A stretch of DNA of 64,000 nucleotides, taken from positions 1 to 64,000 of the forward strand of contig JAFDXY010000006.1 of assembly GCA_018267725.1 (NCBI GenBank). Reading direction: 5' to 3'. The notes beneath the pieces are model-generated. The model ran no database searches. It saw only the letters and a program-made list of their open reading frames with translations, and was not told where the DNA came from. The DNA comes from Bacteroidota bacterium (lineage in GTDB: Bacteria > Bacteroidota > Bacteroidia > Chitinophagales > Chitinophagaceae). Both the position numbers and the translations under genes were made by a program. Below are positions 37,019 through 45,248 of this stretch, piece after piece (positions within the stretch are counted from its first letter, which is position 1; each line of letters begins with the position of its first letter).

Positions 37019-37897
37019 CTACACAAATATTTCTCCTGCAATTTTTAAGCTCTCGACCAATGCTTCTTCATTAATGCGGGAATGTATTTTCTTCTCTTTA
37101 AAATAATTAATCATTAATTCTGTATTCATATTTCCAACTAAATCATCTTGTGCCATTGGGCAACCGCCAATACCTTTCAATGCACCGTCAAACCTTGTGC
37201 AGCCTGCATTTACGACAGCTTGTAATTTTTCTTCCCAATTATTTTTTGTTGAATGAAGATGCACGCCAAAAGTTACAGCAGTATATTTTGGAATTAAAGT
37301 TTGTAATGCAAAACTTATTTGTTGCGGAGTGGCAACACCTACCGTATCTGCCAATGAAATAATTTTAATATTTCTTTTTGCCATTTCATTTGCCCAATAC
37401 AATAAAATTTCTTCGTTATAAACATCTCCATAAGGATTACCAAAACCCATGCTTAAATAAATAACCAATTGTTTGTTATGTTTTAAACACAACGCTTGAA
37501 TTTCTTCTACACGTAACAAACTTTCTTCAATGGTTGAATTGGTGTTTCTTAATTGAAAGGTTGATGAAACTGAAAAAGGAAAACCCAAATAAGTAATTTC
37601 ATCATACACAACAGCTTCTGCTGCACCGCGAGTATTGGCAACAATTGCTAATAATTTAGTATCTGTACTCGCCACTTCTAATTTTGTAATTACTTGTTTT
37701 GTATCTGCCATTTGTGGTATGGCTTTTGGCGAAACAAAACTTCCAAAATCTATTGTATCAAATCCTACTTTAAGTAAAGAATTAATATATTTTATTTTAT
37801 TTTCAGTTGAGATGAAATGTTTCCAACCTTGCATAGCATCTCTCGGGCACTCAACCAAGTGAATAGGAGGTGATGAATGGTGAATAGATTTTTCCAT
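37019..37897 (-). CDS. mvaB: Hydroxymethylglutaryl-CoA lyase
   Basis: Cleaves HMG-CoA to acetoacetate and acetyl-CoA, the last step of leucine breakdown. The 292 residues form a DRE-TIM barrel: VECPRDAMQGW (catalytic Arg-Asp and Gln), DFGSFVSPKAIPQMAD, the HxH metal motif in VHLHST, and the signature loop ALKGIGGCPMAQDDLVGNM with the catalytic Cys. Homocitrate synthase and related enzymes lack this loop. Last gene of the run purM-ftsE-nudix-rlmB-mvaB; it shares one base with the end of rlmB. Confidence 0.92.
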   Translation of the reverse strand: MEKSIHHSSPPIHLVECPRDAMQGWKHFISTENKIKYINSLLKVGFDTIDFGSFVSPKAIPQMADTKQVITKLEVASTDTKLLAIVANTRGAAEAVVYDEITYLGFPFSVSSTFQLRNTNSTIEESLLRVEEIQALCLKHNKQLVIYLSMGFGNPYGDVYNEEILLYWANEMAKRNIKIISLADTVGVATPQQISFALQTLIPKYTAVTFGVHLHSTKNNWEEKLQAVVNAGCTRFDGALKGIGGCPMAQDDLVGNMNTELMINYFKEKKIHSRINEEALVESLKIAGEIFV

Positions 37898-38631
37898 TAG
37901 CTTCTTTGTTTCATTGCTTCATACAAAATCATTCCTGTGGCAACAGATACATTTAAACTTTCAAAATTTTTATGCATAGGAATAGAAAATTTTTCATCAC
38001 AAATTTTCATTAATGCAGGGTAAACACCTTTCTCCTCTCCTCCCATAATTATTGCACAGGGTTCTGTAAAATTTATGTTGAATAGTTTTTTGGTAGCCGT
38101 CATTTCACTTGCATAAACTTTAATTCCGTTTAAATGCAATTCATCAACTGTTTTCATTAAACTGTTTACTCTACATATATTAATTTGTTCTAATGCACCT
38201 GCACTACTTTTCATAGCATCTTCATTTAGTGCACCAACACCTTTATCGGGAATTATAATTGTCTGAGCACCGCAACATAAAGCTGTGCGTGCAATAGCAC
38301 CAATATTTCTAACATCGGTAATTCCATCTAATAAAATAAACAATGGCACTTCGCCTTTGCTTACAACAAAATCTATAACCTCTTGTACATTTAAATAATT
38401 AACCAATGCAGTAAATGCAACAACACCTTGATGATTGGTTTTAGTGAGCGAGTTTAATTTTTCAACAGGTACAAATTGAATAGGAATATGTTTGGTTTTT
38501 GCAAACAATCTTATATCATTAATAATTTCTCCGCTACTGTTTTTTTGCAGTAAAATTTTATCAATTTGTTTGTCGCTTTTTAATGCTTCCATTAATGGTT
38601 GGCGACCTATGATTAAATTATTCTTAGGCAT
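37897..38631 (-). CDS. rlmB: 23S rRNA 2'-O-methyltransferase RlmB (TrmH family)
   Basis: SpoU/TrmH-type methyltransferase expected to methylate the ribose of G2251 (E. coli numbering) in 23S rRNA. The 244 residues comprise an N-terminal L30e-like substrate-binding domain (IIGRQPLMEALKS to about 75) and a knotted SPOUT domain with DVRNIGAIARTALCCGAQ, MGGEEKGV and LNVSVATGMILYE, the three family motifs. TrmH-family members can target other sites; the N-terminal domain favours RlmB. Confidence 0.88.
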   Translation of the reverse strand: MPKNNLIIGRQPLMEALKSDKQIDKILLQKNSSGEIINDIRLFAKTKHIPIQFVPVEKLNSLTKTNHQGVVAFTALVNYLNVQEVIDFVVSKGEVPLFILLDGITDVRNIGAIARTALCCGAQTIIIPDKGVGALNEDAMKSSAGALEQINICRVNSLMKTVDELHLNGIKVYASEMTATKKLFNINFTEPCAIIMGGEEKGVYPALMKICDEKFSIPMHKNFESLNVSVATGMILYEAMKQRS

Positions 38632-38639
38632 TTTATTTT

Positions 38640-39212
38640 TTAGAATTGCAACTTGTTTTGCAAAAGTAACAATTGTGTTTTTTGTAAAGCCATTACTGCT
38701 ACGGCATCTGTAATAGTTCCATTATTTACCATATCAAATGCTTGTTGTAATGAAACTTTTTTTACTATTAATTGTTCTGTTTCTTCGGGTTCTGCTTTAT
38801 GTTGTGTTAAACCTGTTGCCAAATAATAAATAGCTTTTTCATCACTCACAGAATTTGATAAAAAACTTTCGCCCAACAATTGCCAGTTACTTGCTTTTAA
38901 ACCTGTTTCTTCTAATAACTCTCTTTTAGCTGCGTTTAAAGGCTCTTCATTAAACGGGCATCCGCCTTCAGGAATTTCCCAACTATATTGATTTATTGTG
39001 AAACGAAACTGGCCAACTAAATATGTATTCTTATCATCATCAACCGCAACAATACCAATGGCTATACCTTTAAAATGTACTTTACCATAAACTCCTTCTC
39101 CTCCAGACGGATTGATAACATTGTAATGTGTTAATGAAATCCACTTGTTATCATATATTAATTTTTCATCAATAATTTCCCAGGGATTATTTTCTTCGTT
39201 CATGTTTTGCAA
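38640..39212 (-). CDS. NUDIX hydrolase, ADP-ribose pyrophosphatase-like
   Basis: 190 residues. The Nudix box GGCPFNEEPLNAAKRELLEETGL satisfies GX5EX7REUXEEXGU. The N-terminal part (VINPSGGEGVYGKVHFKGIAIGIV) and the size resemble ADP-ribose pyrophosphatases that hydrolyse ADP-ribose or related nucleoside diphosphate sugars. The alternative ATG at 39203 (MNEENNPWE) is possible. It lies 8 bp upstream of rlmB and 17 bp downstream of ftsE, so it is probably cotranscribed with both. Confidence 0.85.
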   Translation of the reverse strand: MQNMNEENNPWEIIDEKLIYDNKWISLTHYNVINPSGGEGVYGKVHFKGIAIGIVAVDDDKNTYLVGQFRFTINQYSWEIPEGGCPFNEEPLNAAKRELLEETGLKASNWQLLGESFLSNSVSDEKAIYYLATGLTQHKAEPEETEQLIVKKVSLQQAFDMVNNGTITDAVAVMALQKTQLLLLQNKLQF

Positions 39213-39229
39213 GTGCTAAATAAATTTTG

Positions 39230-39931
39230 CTAAAAGTTATTTTCTGTTTCTGTAACAACAGCACTATCTACTACTTTGCCTAATTCTGTTTTTAACATAC
39301 GACTTGGGTAGCGGTTAATTACAATAAAATCGTGTGTAGCCATTAAAACAGTTGTTTGATAATCTTTTGAAATTTGAAATAGTAATTGCATAATTTCATC
39401 GCTTGTTTCGGGATCTAAATTTCCTGTTGGCTCATCGGCCAGTATAAGTTTAGGAGAATTTAATAAAGCTCGGGCAATATCTACACGTTGCTGTTCGCCG
39501 CCACTCATTTCAAAAGGCATTTTAAAGCCTTTGCTGCGTAAGCCAACTTTATCTAATACATCATTAATTTTTTCTTCTATTAATTTTTCGTCTTTCCAGC
39601 CTGTTGCTTTTAATACAAATTTTAAATTTTCATATACATTTCTATCGGTTAGTAATTGAAAATCTTGAAACACAACTCCTAAATTTCTTCTTAAAAAAGG
39701 TACTTTCTTCCAATCCATTTGTTTTAAATCAAACCCTACAACATTTCCATTGCCTTCGGTAAGTCTTAATTCGCCGTATAAAGTTTTTAATAAACTACTT
39801 TTTCCGGTTCCCGTTTTTCCAACCAAATACACAAACTCACCTTTATTTATTGTAAAGTTTACATTTTGTAAAATTAAATTTCCGCCTTGGTATATATTGG
39901 CATTATGAATTGATACAACTGATTCTGACAT
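39230..39931 (-). CDS. ftsE: Cell division ATP-binding protein FtsE
   Basis: ABC ATPase (233 residues) that with FtsX regulates septal peptidoglycan hydrolases at the divisome. Walker A is GKTGTGKSS, the Q-loop [18 protein letters not shown] is FtsE-like, the signature is [16 protein letters not shown] and Walker B is [12 protein letters not shown]. The similarity to LolD-type ATPases is high, but the Q-loop region and lack of an adjacent LolC favour FtsE. FtsX is not adjacent, as often in Bacteroidota. Confidence 0.88.
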   Translation of the reverse strand: MSESVVSIHNANIYQGGNLILQNVNFTINKGEFVYLVGKTGTGKSSLLKTLYGELRLTEGNGNVVGFDLKQMDWKKVPFLRRNLGVVFQDFQLLTDRNVYENLKFVLKATGWKDEKLIEEKINDVLDKVGLRSKGFKMPFEMSGGEQQRVDIARALLNSPKLILADEPTGNLDPETSDEIMQLLFQISKDYQTTVLMATHDFIVINRYPSRMLKTELGKVVDSAVVTETENNF

Positions 39932-39971
39932 ATTTATTTTTTCTGTTTGAATAAAAATACAACAACATTTT

Positions 39972-41141
39972 TTAATATACTACTTCTCCAAAATTTCCTT
40001 TTAAAATTAACTGTTTGTTTATTGATGGCTCTACCCTGCCAACTATTTGTGCATGAATATTAAATTGTTTGGCAACAGTAATCATTTTTTCGGCTGCAGT
40101 ATGATTGGTAAAAATTTCTAATCTATGCCCCATGTTAAATACTTGATACATTTCTTTAGCATCTGCACCACTGTTTTGTTGTATTAAATTAAAAATGGGT
40201 GGCACTTCAAATAAATTATCTTTTATAACTTTCAAAGGTTTGGGTAAATATTTCATACATTTTGTTTGCCCGCCGCCGCTGCAATGTATAACCCCATTTA
40301 TATCATTAAAATATTCTTCTAATAATATTTTTAATAACGGAGCATAAGTACGTGTTGGAGATAATAATAGTTTACCTATTTCATACTCTTTATCTTGCAC
40401 TTTGTATTTATCTTCTATTTTATTTTTTCCTATATAAACAACTTTGCTATTTAATAATGGTTCAAATGTTTCAGGATATTTTTTTGCATAATATTTACTT
40501 AACACATCGTGCCTTGCACTGGTTAAGCCGTTGCTTCCTAAGCCGCTATTGTATTCGTTTTCGTAAGTTGTTTGTCCGCTACTTGCAAAACCAACAATAA
40601 CATTACCTGCATCAATTTTATTATTGGTAACTAATTTATTTTTTTTCCAACGTGCTGTTAGTGTTCCGTTTACGGCAATAGTTCTTACCACATCTCCAAC
40701 ATCAGCAGTTTCTCCTCCTAAATAATTAATATTTATTCCATATTCTTTAAGGCTGTTAAAAAAAATTTGTGTTCCTTCTATTACTTCTTTAATAACTTCT
40801 CCGGTAATTATTTTTTTATTTCTATCAATTGTAGAAGAAAATAAAAAATTATCATACACACCTACGCATAACAAATCATCTAAATTCATAGCTACTGCAT
40901 CTTGTGCAATACCACGCCAAACACTTGTATCTCCGGTTTCTTTCCAATACAAATAAGCTAAAATACTTTTAGTACCAGCACCATCGGCATGAGAAATGTT
41001 TACATAATTATCATCTCCACCTAAAAAATCGGGATACATTTTACAAAAAGCATGCTCATATAAACCTGCATCTAAATTTTTAATAGCATTATGCACTTCT
41101 TCTTTTTGTGCAGATACCCCACGTTGTGCGTATAAAGACAT
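39972..41141 (-). CDS. purM: Phosphoribosylformylglycinamidine cyclo-ligase
   Basis: AIR synthetase closing the imidazole ring in purine synthesis, 389 residues. Signatures: N-terminal ISHADGAGTKSILAYLYW (ATP/phosphate loop, DGxGTK), DAVAMNLDDLLCVG, LGGETADVGDV, and the C-terminal HCSGGGQTKCMKYLP and GHRLEI. Bacteroidota PurM proteins are longer than the E. coli enzyme (345), as here. First gene of the minus-strand run; divergent from ribF, with about 97 bp between the start codons. Confidence 0.92.
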   Translation of the reverse strand: MSLYAQRGVSAQKEEVHNAIKNLDAGLYEHAFCKMYPDFLGGDDNYVNISHADGAGTKSILAYLYWKETGDTSVWRGIAQDAVAMNLDDLLCVGVYDNFLFSSTIDRNKKIITGEVIKEVIEGTQIFFNSLKEYGININYLGGETADVGDVVRTIAVNGTLTARWKKNKLVTNNKIDAGNVIVGFASSGQTTYENEYNSGLGSNGLTSARHDVLSKYYAKKYPETFEPLLNSKVVYIGKNKIEDKYKVQDKEYEIGKLLLSPTRTYAPLLKILLEEYFNDINGVIHCSGGGQTKCMKYLPKPLKVIKDNLFEVPPIFNLIQQNSGADAKEMYQVFNMGHRLEIFTNHTAAEKMITVAKQFNIHAQIVGRVEPSINKQLILKGNFGEVVY

Positions 41142-41225
41142 TTGATATGCAATTTTGATATACGATGTAAGAATTACAAAAATAGCTTTCTGTTTATTAT
41201 TGCCTCTTCACTATTTGGCATTTCT

Positions 41226-41233
41226 TATTTTTG
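41226..41233 (+). promoter_or_regulatory. Candidate ribF promoter, -7 box
   Basis: TATTTTTG matches TAnnTTTG and ends 5 bp ahead of the ribF ATG, so the transcript would be nearly leaderless. A TTG lies at 41200-41202, 23 bp upstream, slightly farther than the usual -33 distance. Confidence 0.3.
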
Positions 41234-41238
41234 TTAGC

Positions 41239-42249
41239 ATGAATGTGTATAAAGATTTAACAACCTTATCAAAATTTAATAAAGCCGTAGTTACTATTGG
41301 CACTTTTGATGGTGTGCATTTGGGGCATCAAGAAATTATTAAACAAATAAAACAAGAAGCCGAAATAATTGGCGGAGAAACAGTAATTGTAACCTTTCAC
41401 CCACATCCAAGAAATATTGTTGGCGATACAAGTGGTGTAAAATTGCTTACTACATTAAATGAAAAAATTGTTTTATTAGAGCAACAAGGCATTGATAATT
41501 TAGTAATTGTAAACTTTAATGATGCCTTTGCAAAACTTACTGCCGAAGAATATGTGAAAGATTTTTTATATACCAAACTCAACCCGCATACATTAATTAT
41601 TGGTTACGACCATAAATTTGGGAAAGATAGAACGGGCGATTACCACATGCTTGAAATATTTGGTAAAGCATTAAATTTTTGCGTGAAAGAAATTCATCAG
41701 CATATAATTAATACTGTTACTGTAAGCTCTACCGAAATAAGAAAAGCTTTGTTACATAGCAATATTACTGTTGCCAATAAATTATTAGGATATAATTATT
41801 TTTTTGAAGGAACGGTAATTAAAGGAGATCAATTAGGCAGAACCATTGGCTACCCAACAGCCAATTTGCAATTAACCAACGAAGAAAAATTAGTACCCGG
41901 CGATGGTGTATATGCTGTAAAAGTTAGCAGACTACAGGCTACAAAACAAACTATTAATGAAGTACAAAGTACAGAATACCAAGTACAAAATGAATCAAAA
42001 TTCTTACCTCGTACTTCTAACTTAACAGTTTTAAATGGTATGATGTATATAGGCAGCCGCCCCGTTGTAAATGGTAAACGCAGAGTAATTGAAATAAATA
42101 TTTTTAATTTTGATGAAGATATTTATGGCGAAGTTTTACATGTTTCTATTTTACAATACACCAGAGGTGATATGCCTTTTACCGGTTTAGAAACATTAAA
42201 ACAACAATTGTCAAAAGATAAAGAAATCATTACTAATTTATTACAATAA
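41239..42249 (+). CDS. ribF: Bifunctional riboflavin kinase/FAD synthetase
   Basis: Makes FMN from riboflavin and FAD from FMN. The 336-residue protein has the N-terminal nucleotidyltransferase domain with TIGTFDGVHLGHQEII and TFHPHPRN, and the C-terminal kinase domain with RTIGYPTANL, GDGVYAVKV, YIGSRPVVNG and a final DEDIYGE. I start at the ATG at 41239 since MNVYKDLTTLSKFNKAVVTIG matches family N-termini and the 28 residues before it form a membrane-like stretch. The kinase domain has an unusual insertion of about 34 residues (residues 230-263) between GVYAVKV and LNGMMYIG that looks repeat-derived; see the separate entry. Confidence 0.93.
   Translation: MNVYKDLTTLSKFNKAVVTIGTFDGVHLGHQEIIKQIKQEAEIIGGETVIVTFHPHPRNIVGDTSGVKLLTTLNEKIVLLEQQGIDNLVIVNFNDAFAKLTAEEYVKDFLYTKLNPHTLIIGYDHKFGKDRTGDYHMLEIFGKALNFCVKEIHQHIINTVTVSSTEIRKALLHSNITVANKLLGYNYFFEGTVIKGDQLGRTIGYPTANLQLTNEEKLVPGDGVYAVKVSRLQATKQTINEVQSTEYQVQNESKFLPRTSNLTVLNGMMYIGSRPVVNGKRRVIEINIFNFDEDIYGEVLHVSILQYTRGDMPFTGLETLKQQLSKDKEIITNLLQ
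41926..42027 (+). repeat. Repeat-like in-frame insertion in ribF
   Basis: About 102 bases (34 codons) with no counterpart in ordinary RibF kinase domains. It contains agtacaaagtac at 41961-41972, aagtacaaaat at 41981 onward and ctcgtactt near 42009, with a 7-bp inverted repeat gaagtac/gtacttc (41959-41965 and 42011-42017). The aagtac/gtactt vocabulary also occurs in the dispersed repeat at 33962 and 51470 (ctaagtac, gtacttag). It keeps the reading frame. Extent is estimated from where family similarity stops and resumes. Confidence 0.45.
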
Positions 42250-42250
42250 A

Positions 42251-42276
42251 AAAGCCTTTGAACAATCAAAGGCTTT
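42251..42276. terminator. Bidirectional terminator between ribF and tRNA-Pro
   Basis: Perfect 10-bp stem aaagcctttg / caaaggcttt with a 6-base loop. On the plus strand it is followed by agttttt, ending ribF 1 bp after its stop codon; on the minus strand the run of A at 42248-42253 supplies the U tract for the convergent tRNA transcript. Confidence 0.8.
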
Positions 42277-42288
42277 AGTTTTAACAAG

Positions 42289-42362
42289 TCGGGTGGACTG
42301 GATTCGAACCAGCGACCCCTTGCACCCCATACAAGTACGCTACCGGGCTGCGCCACCACCCG
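42289..42362 (-). tRNA. tRNA-Pro (anticodon GGG)
   Basis: Minus strand folds into a complete cloverleaf: acceptor CGGGTGG pairs with CCACCCG, D arm GCGC...GCGT, anticodon stem CTTGT/GCAAG with loop ATGGGGT giving anticodon GGG (reads CCC/CCU), and T arm GCTGG-TTCGAAT-CCAGT. The discriminator base is A. The 3' CCA is not encoded (CTT follows), so it must be added after transcription. It lies between the convergent ribF and the divergent dihydroorotase-like gene. Confidence 0.95.
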
Positions 42363-42457
42363 AACTTCCTTTTAAAACATTTTTAATTCAAAAGGTTGGC
42401 AAATATAAGTGCAAAAGAAATTTTACAAGTATATTGCACAAAATTTTACTCCTTACA

Positions 42458-43720
42458 ATGAAGATATTGCTCAGCAAGGTTTTTATTGCCGATGAAACTT
42501 CTCCTTACCATCAATCAGTTCAAGATATTTTTATTGAAAACGGCATTATAAAAAATATTTCTTCCAACATAAATGAAGATGCAGATGAAATTATTTCGGG
42601 AGAAGATTTAATTGTTACACAAGGTTGGGTTGATATATTTTCTCATTTCAACGAACCCGGTTTTGAATATAAAGAAACTATTGAAACAGGCTCGCAAAGT
42701 GCAGCTGCAGGCGGGTTTACTAATGTTTTTCTTCTTCCAAACACAAATCCCACAATAAGTACTAAAGCACAAATTGAGTTTATAAAAAATAAAAACAACA
42801 ACAATATTGTAAACGTTTTACCAATTGGTGCCGTAACAAAAAATATTGAAGGAAAAGATTTAGCAGAAATGTATGATATGCACAATAGCGGTGCCATTGC
42901 ATTTTCTGATGGGTTATTACCTGTGCAAACTTCGGGCTTACTGTTAAAAGCATTACAATACATAAAAACTTTTAACGGCATCATTATTCAAATGCCCATT
43001 GATAAAAGTATTGCTACACATGGTTTAATGAATGAGGGAATTACTTCAACACAAATAGGTCTTGCCGGTATTCCTGCAATAGCCGAAGAAATAATTATTA
43101 AAAGAGATATTGATTTATTGAACTACACAAACAGTAAACTGCATATTACAGGAGTTAGCACTGCAAAAAGTATTGAGTTAATTACTGAAGCTAAAAAACA
43201 AGGTTTACAAATTACATGTAGTGTTACACCTTATCATCTATTTTTTTGCGATGAAGATTTAAAAGATTATGATACTAATTTAAAAGTTAATCCACCATTA
43301 CGCACCAAACAAGATATGCTTGCATTAAGAGAAGCAGTTATTGATGGAAAGGTTGATTGTATTGCATCACACCACTTTCCGCAAGATATTGATAATAAAG
43401 TTTGCGAGTTTGATGCAGCAAAAAACGGAATGATTGGTTTGCAAACTTCTTTTAATGTTGTAAATGAAGTTTTACCTAAACTAACTGCACAAAAGGTTTC
43501 AAACATTTTTTCATTAAATGCAAGAAAAATTTTTAGTTTAAATAATGCAAGTATCAACATAAATACAAAAGCAGATATTACTGTATTTACAAAAAATGGA
43601 GAAAGTGTTTTAACTAAAGAAAATAATAAAAGTAAATCTTTCAATTCGCCTTTTTTCAATCAAACATTAAAAGGAAAAATTGTAGCGGTGCTAAACAATA
43701 ATACATTTAAAAAATTATAA
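42458..43720 (+). CDS. Dihydroorotase-like amidohydrolase, degenerate active site
   Basis: 420 residues with overall dihydroorotase architecture: N- and C-terminal beta-sandwich parts and a barrel with AAAGGFTNVFLLPNTNP, SVTPYHLF and NPPLRTKQD. The metal motif is damaged: the family DxHxHxREPG reads DIFSHFNEPG (59-68), so the first His is Phe61 and the substrate Arg is Asn65; the catalytic DHAPH block reads HHFPQ (Asp to His305). This suggests a non-catalytic paralogue, as known among other dihydroorotase-like proteins, possibly supporting aspartate transcarbamoylase. The ATG at 42458 is chosen; the longer frame translates through the tRNA. It overlaps the next gene by one base. Confidence 0.75.
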   Translation: MKILLSKVFIADETSPYHQSVQDIFIENGIIKNISSNINEDADEIISGEDLIVTQGWVDIFSHFNEPGFEYKETIETGSQSAAAGGFTNVFLLPNTNPTISTKAQIEFIKNKNNNNIVNVLPIGAVTKNIEGKDLAEMYDMHNSGAIAFSDGLLPVQTSGLLLKALQYIKTFNGIIIQMPIDKSIATHGLMNEGITSTQIGLAGIPAIAEEIIIKRDIDLLNYTNSKLHITGVSTAKSIELITEAKKQGLQITCSVTPYHLFFCDEDLKDYDTNLKVNPPLRTKQDMLALREAVIDGKVDCIASHHFPQDIDNKVCEFDAAKNGMIGLQTSFNVVNEVLPKLTAQKVSNIFSLNARKIFSLNNASININTKADITVFTKNGESVLTKENNKSKSFNSPFFNQTLKGKIVAVLNNNTFKKL

Positions 43721-44223
43721 TGAGTAAAAATATAAACACGGGTATTAAATTTGGTTTAGGCATTGGTTTATTATATGTAGTTTTACTTTTTTTGCGTTGG
43801 GGTAATGCTGCAAAACCCTTTAATATTGGCATTATTGCTATTGCATCGTATTTATTAATTATAGGAATATTATTCTGGGAAGCAACGCTTCTTAAAAAAA
43901 AGAATGGTGGTTTTATAAGTATGAAACAATTATTTCAAACATTATTTATTACCGTTTTAATATTCGAGTTGTTTTATACAATTTATAATTTCATTCATTT
44001 TAAATATATTGACCCAAATATTATAGCAAAAATGCAAGCAGGTGCAGCAGAAGCACATAAAAATAACCCCAATACTACCATTGCTAATTACAGTATTTTA
44101 ATGCAACAATATACACAACCGTTAAAAATATTGCAATCATACATTTCAAGTATTGCAGTATCGGGTTCTATTGCAGCATTAATTGCATTTATTATGAAAA
44201 AAAATACTACTGTTGCTAATTAA
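43720..44223 (+). CDS. DUF4199 membrane protein
   Basis: 167 residues with four predicted membrane helices (GIKFGLGIGLLYVVLLFLRW, GIIAIASYLLIIGILFWEA, LFQTLFITVLIFELFYTIYNF, PLKILQSYISSIAVSGSIAALIAFIM) and a 40-residue loop after the third (KYIDPNIIAKMQAGAAEAHKN). Its layout and Bacteroidota setting fit DUF4199, a family without known function. The start codon overlaps the stop of the dihydroorotase-like gene (TAATG), and the glycosyltransferase begins 2 bp later, so all three are one transcript. Confidence 0.8.
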   Translation: MSKNINTGIKFGLGIGLLYVVLLFLRWGNAAKPFNIGIIAIASYLLIIGILFWEATLLKKKNGGFISMKQLFQTLFITVLIFELFYTIYNFIHFKYIDPNIIAKMQAGAAEAHKNNPNTTIANYSILMQQYTQPLKILQSYISSIAVSGSIAALIAFIMKKNTTVAN

Positions 44224-44225
44224 TT

Positions 44226-45167
44226 ATGGATATATCTGTTATCATACCATTGTTTAATGAAGAAGAATCTTTGCCAGAATTATGTGCATGGATTGAGAAA
44301 GTAATGAATGAAAATAATTTTTTGTATGAAGTTATTTTAATTGATGATGGAAGTACAGATAATAGTTGGAATGTTATTCAAACTATAGCTACTCATAATA
44401 ACCAATTTAAAGGCATTAAGTTTCAACGCAATTATGGTAAAAGTGCTGCATTAAATGAAGGTTTTAAAGCTGCTGAAGGAAATGTAATAATTACAATGGA
44501 TGCAGATTTGCAAGACAGTCCAGATGAAATTCCTGCTTTGTATAAAATGGTTATTGAAGATAATTTTGCTTTGGTTAGCGGTTGGAAAAAGAAACGTTAC
44601 GATAATACTTTCACTAAAAATATTCCTTCAAAAATTTTTAACGCAGCAGCACGTTATAGCAGCGGTATAAAACTTCACGATTTTAATTGTGGTTTAAAAG
44701 CTTATCGTTCTAAAACCATTAAAAGCATTGAAGTTTATGGAGAAATGCACCGTTATATTCCTGTTATTGCAAAATGGGCAGGCTTTAATAAAATTGGAGA
44801 AAAAGTTGTTGAACATAGAGCCAGAAAATACGGCAAAACTAAATTTGGATGGCAACGTTTTATAAACGGTTTTTTAGATTTAGCAACCATAAGTTTTGTT
44901 AGCAAATTTGGTAAAAGACCCATGCATTTTTTTGGTTTGTGGGGAACCGTTTCTTTTTTAATTGGTTTTATAATGAGTGTATATTTAGTTGTTGCAAAAT
45001 TTACTGCAACAGATTTTTCATTAACCAATCGCCCATCATTTTATATTGCATTAACAAGTATGATAATTGGTATGCAATTATTTTTAGCAGGTTTTATTGC
45101 AGAATTAATTGCCCGAAACGCATCTGAAAGAAACGTGTATTTAATTGAAGAAAAGATTGGTGTATGA
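44226..45167 (+). CDS. GT2 polyprenyl-phosphate-type glycosyltransferase
   Basis: 313-residue GtrB/DPM1-like enzyme. The GT-A domain has VIIPLFNEEESL, LIDDGSTDNSW and MDADLQDSPDEIP (DXD-type metal and nucleotide site), then FNCGLKAYRSK. Two C-terminal membrane helices (FFGLWGTVSFLIGFIMSVYLVVA and FYIALTSMIIGMQLFLAGFIAELIA) anchor it. Such proteins transfer a sugar from a nucleotide donor to undecaprenyl phosphate for later use on glycans. With the GDP-heptose genes downstream it may handle an envelope glycan; the donor is not determined. Confidence 0.88.
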   Translation: MDISVIIPLFNEEESLPELCAWIEKVMNENNFLYEVILIDDGSTDNSWNVIQTIATHNNQFKGIKFQRNYGKSAALNEGFKAAEGNVIITMDADLQDSPDEIPALYKMVIEDNFALVSGWKKKRYDNTFTKNIPSKIFNAAARYSSGIKLHDFNCGLKAYRSKTIKSIEVYGEMHRYIPVIAKWAGFNKIGEKVVEHRARKYGKTKFGWQRFINGFLDLATISFVSKFGKRPMHFFGLWGTVSFLIGFIMSVYLVVAKFTATDFSLTNRPSFYIALTSMIIGMQLFLAGFIAELIARNASERNVYLIEEKIGV

Positions 45168-45248
45168 TAGAACGTAATAACACTAATTCTACTGTTTAAT
45201 ACAATTAAATTTATTACATCCTGTTTCATCTGTATTCTATCATATAAC

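Noticed and set aside
42293..42457. Long frame upstream of the dihydroorotase-like gene beginning MDWIRTSDPL
   Set aside because: It is the translation of the strand opposite the tRNA-Pro gene and the spacer; the family N-terminus begins at the ATG at 42458.
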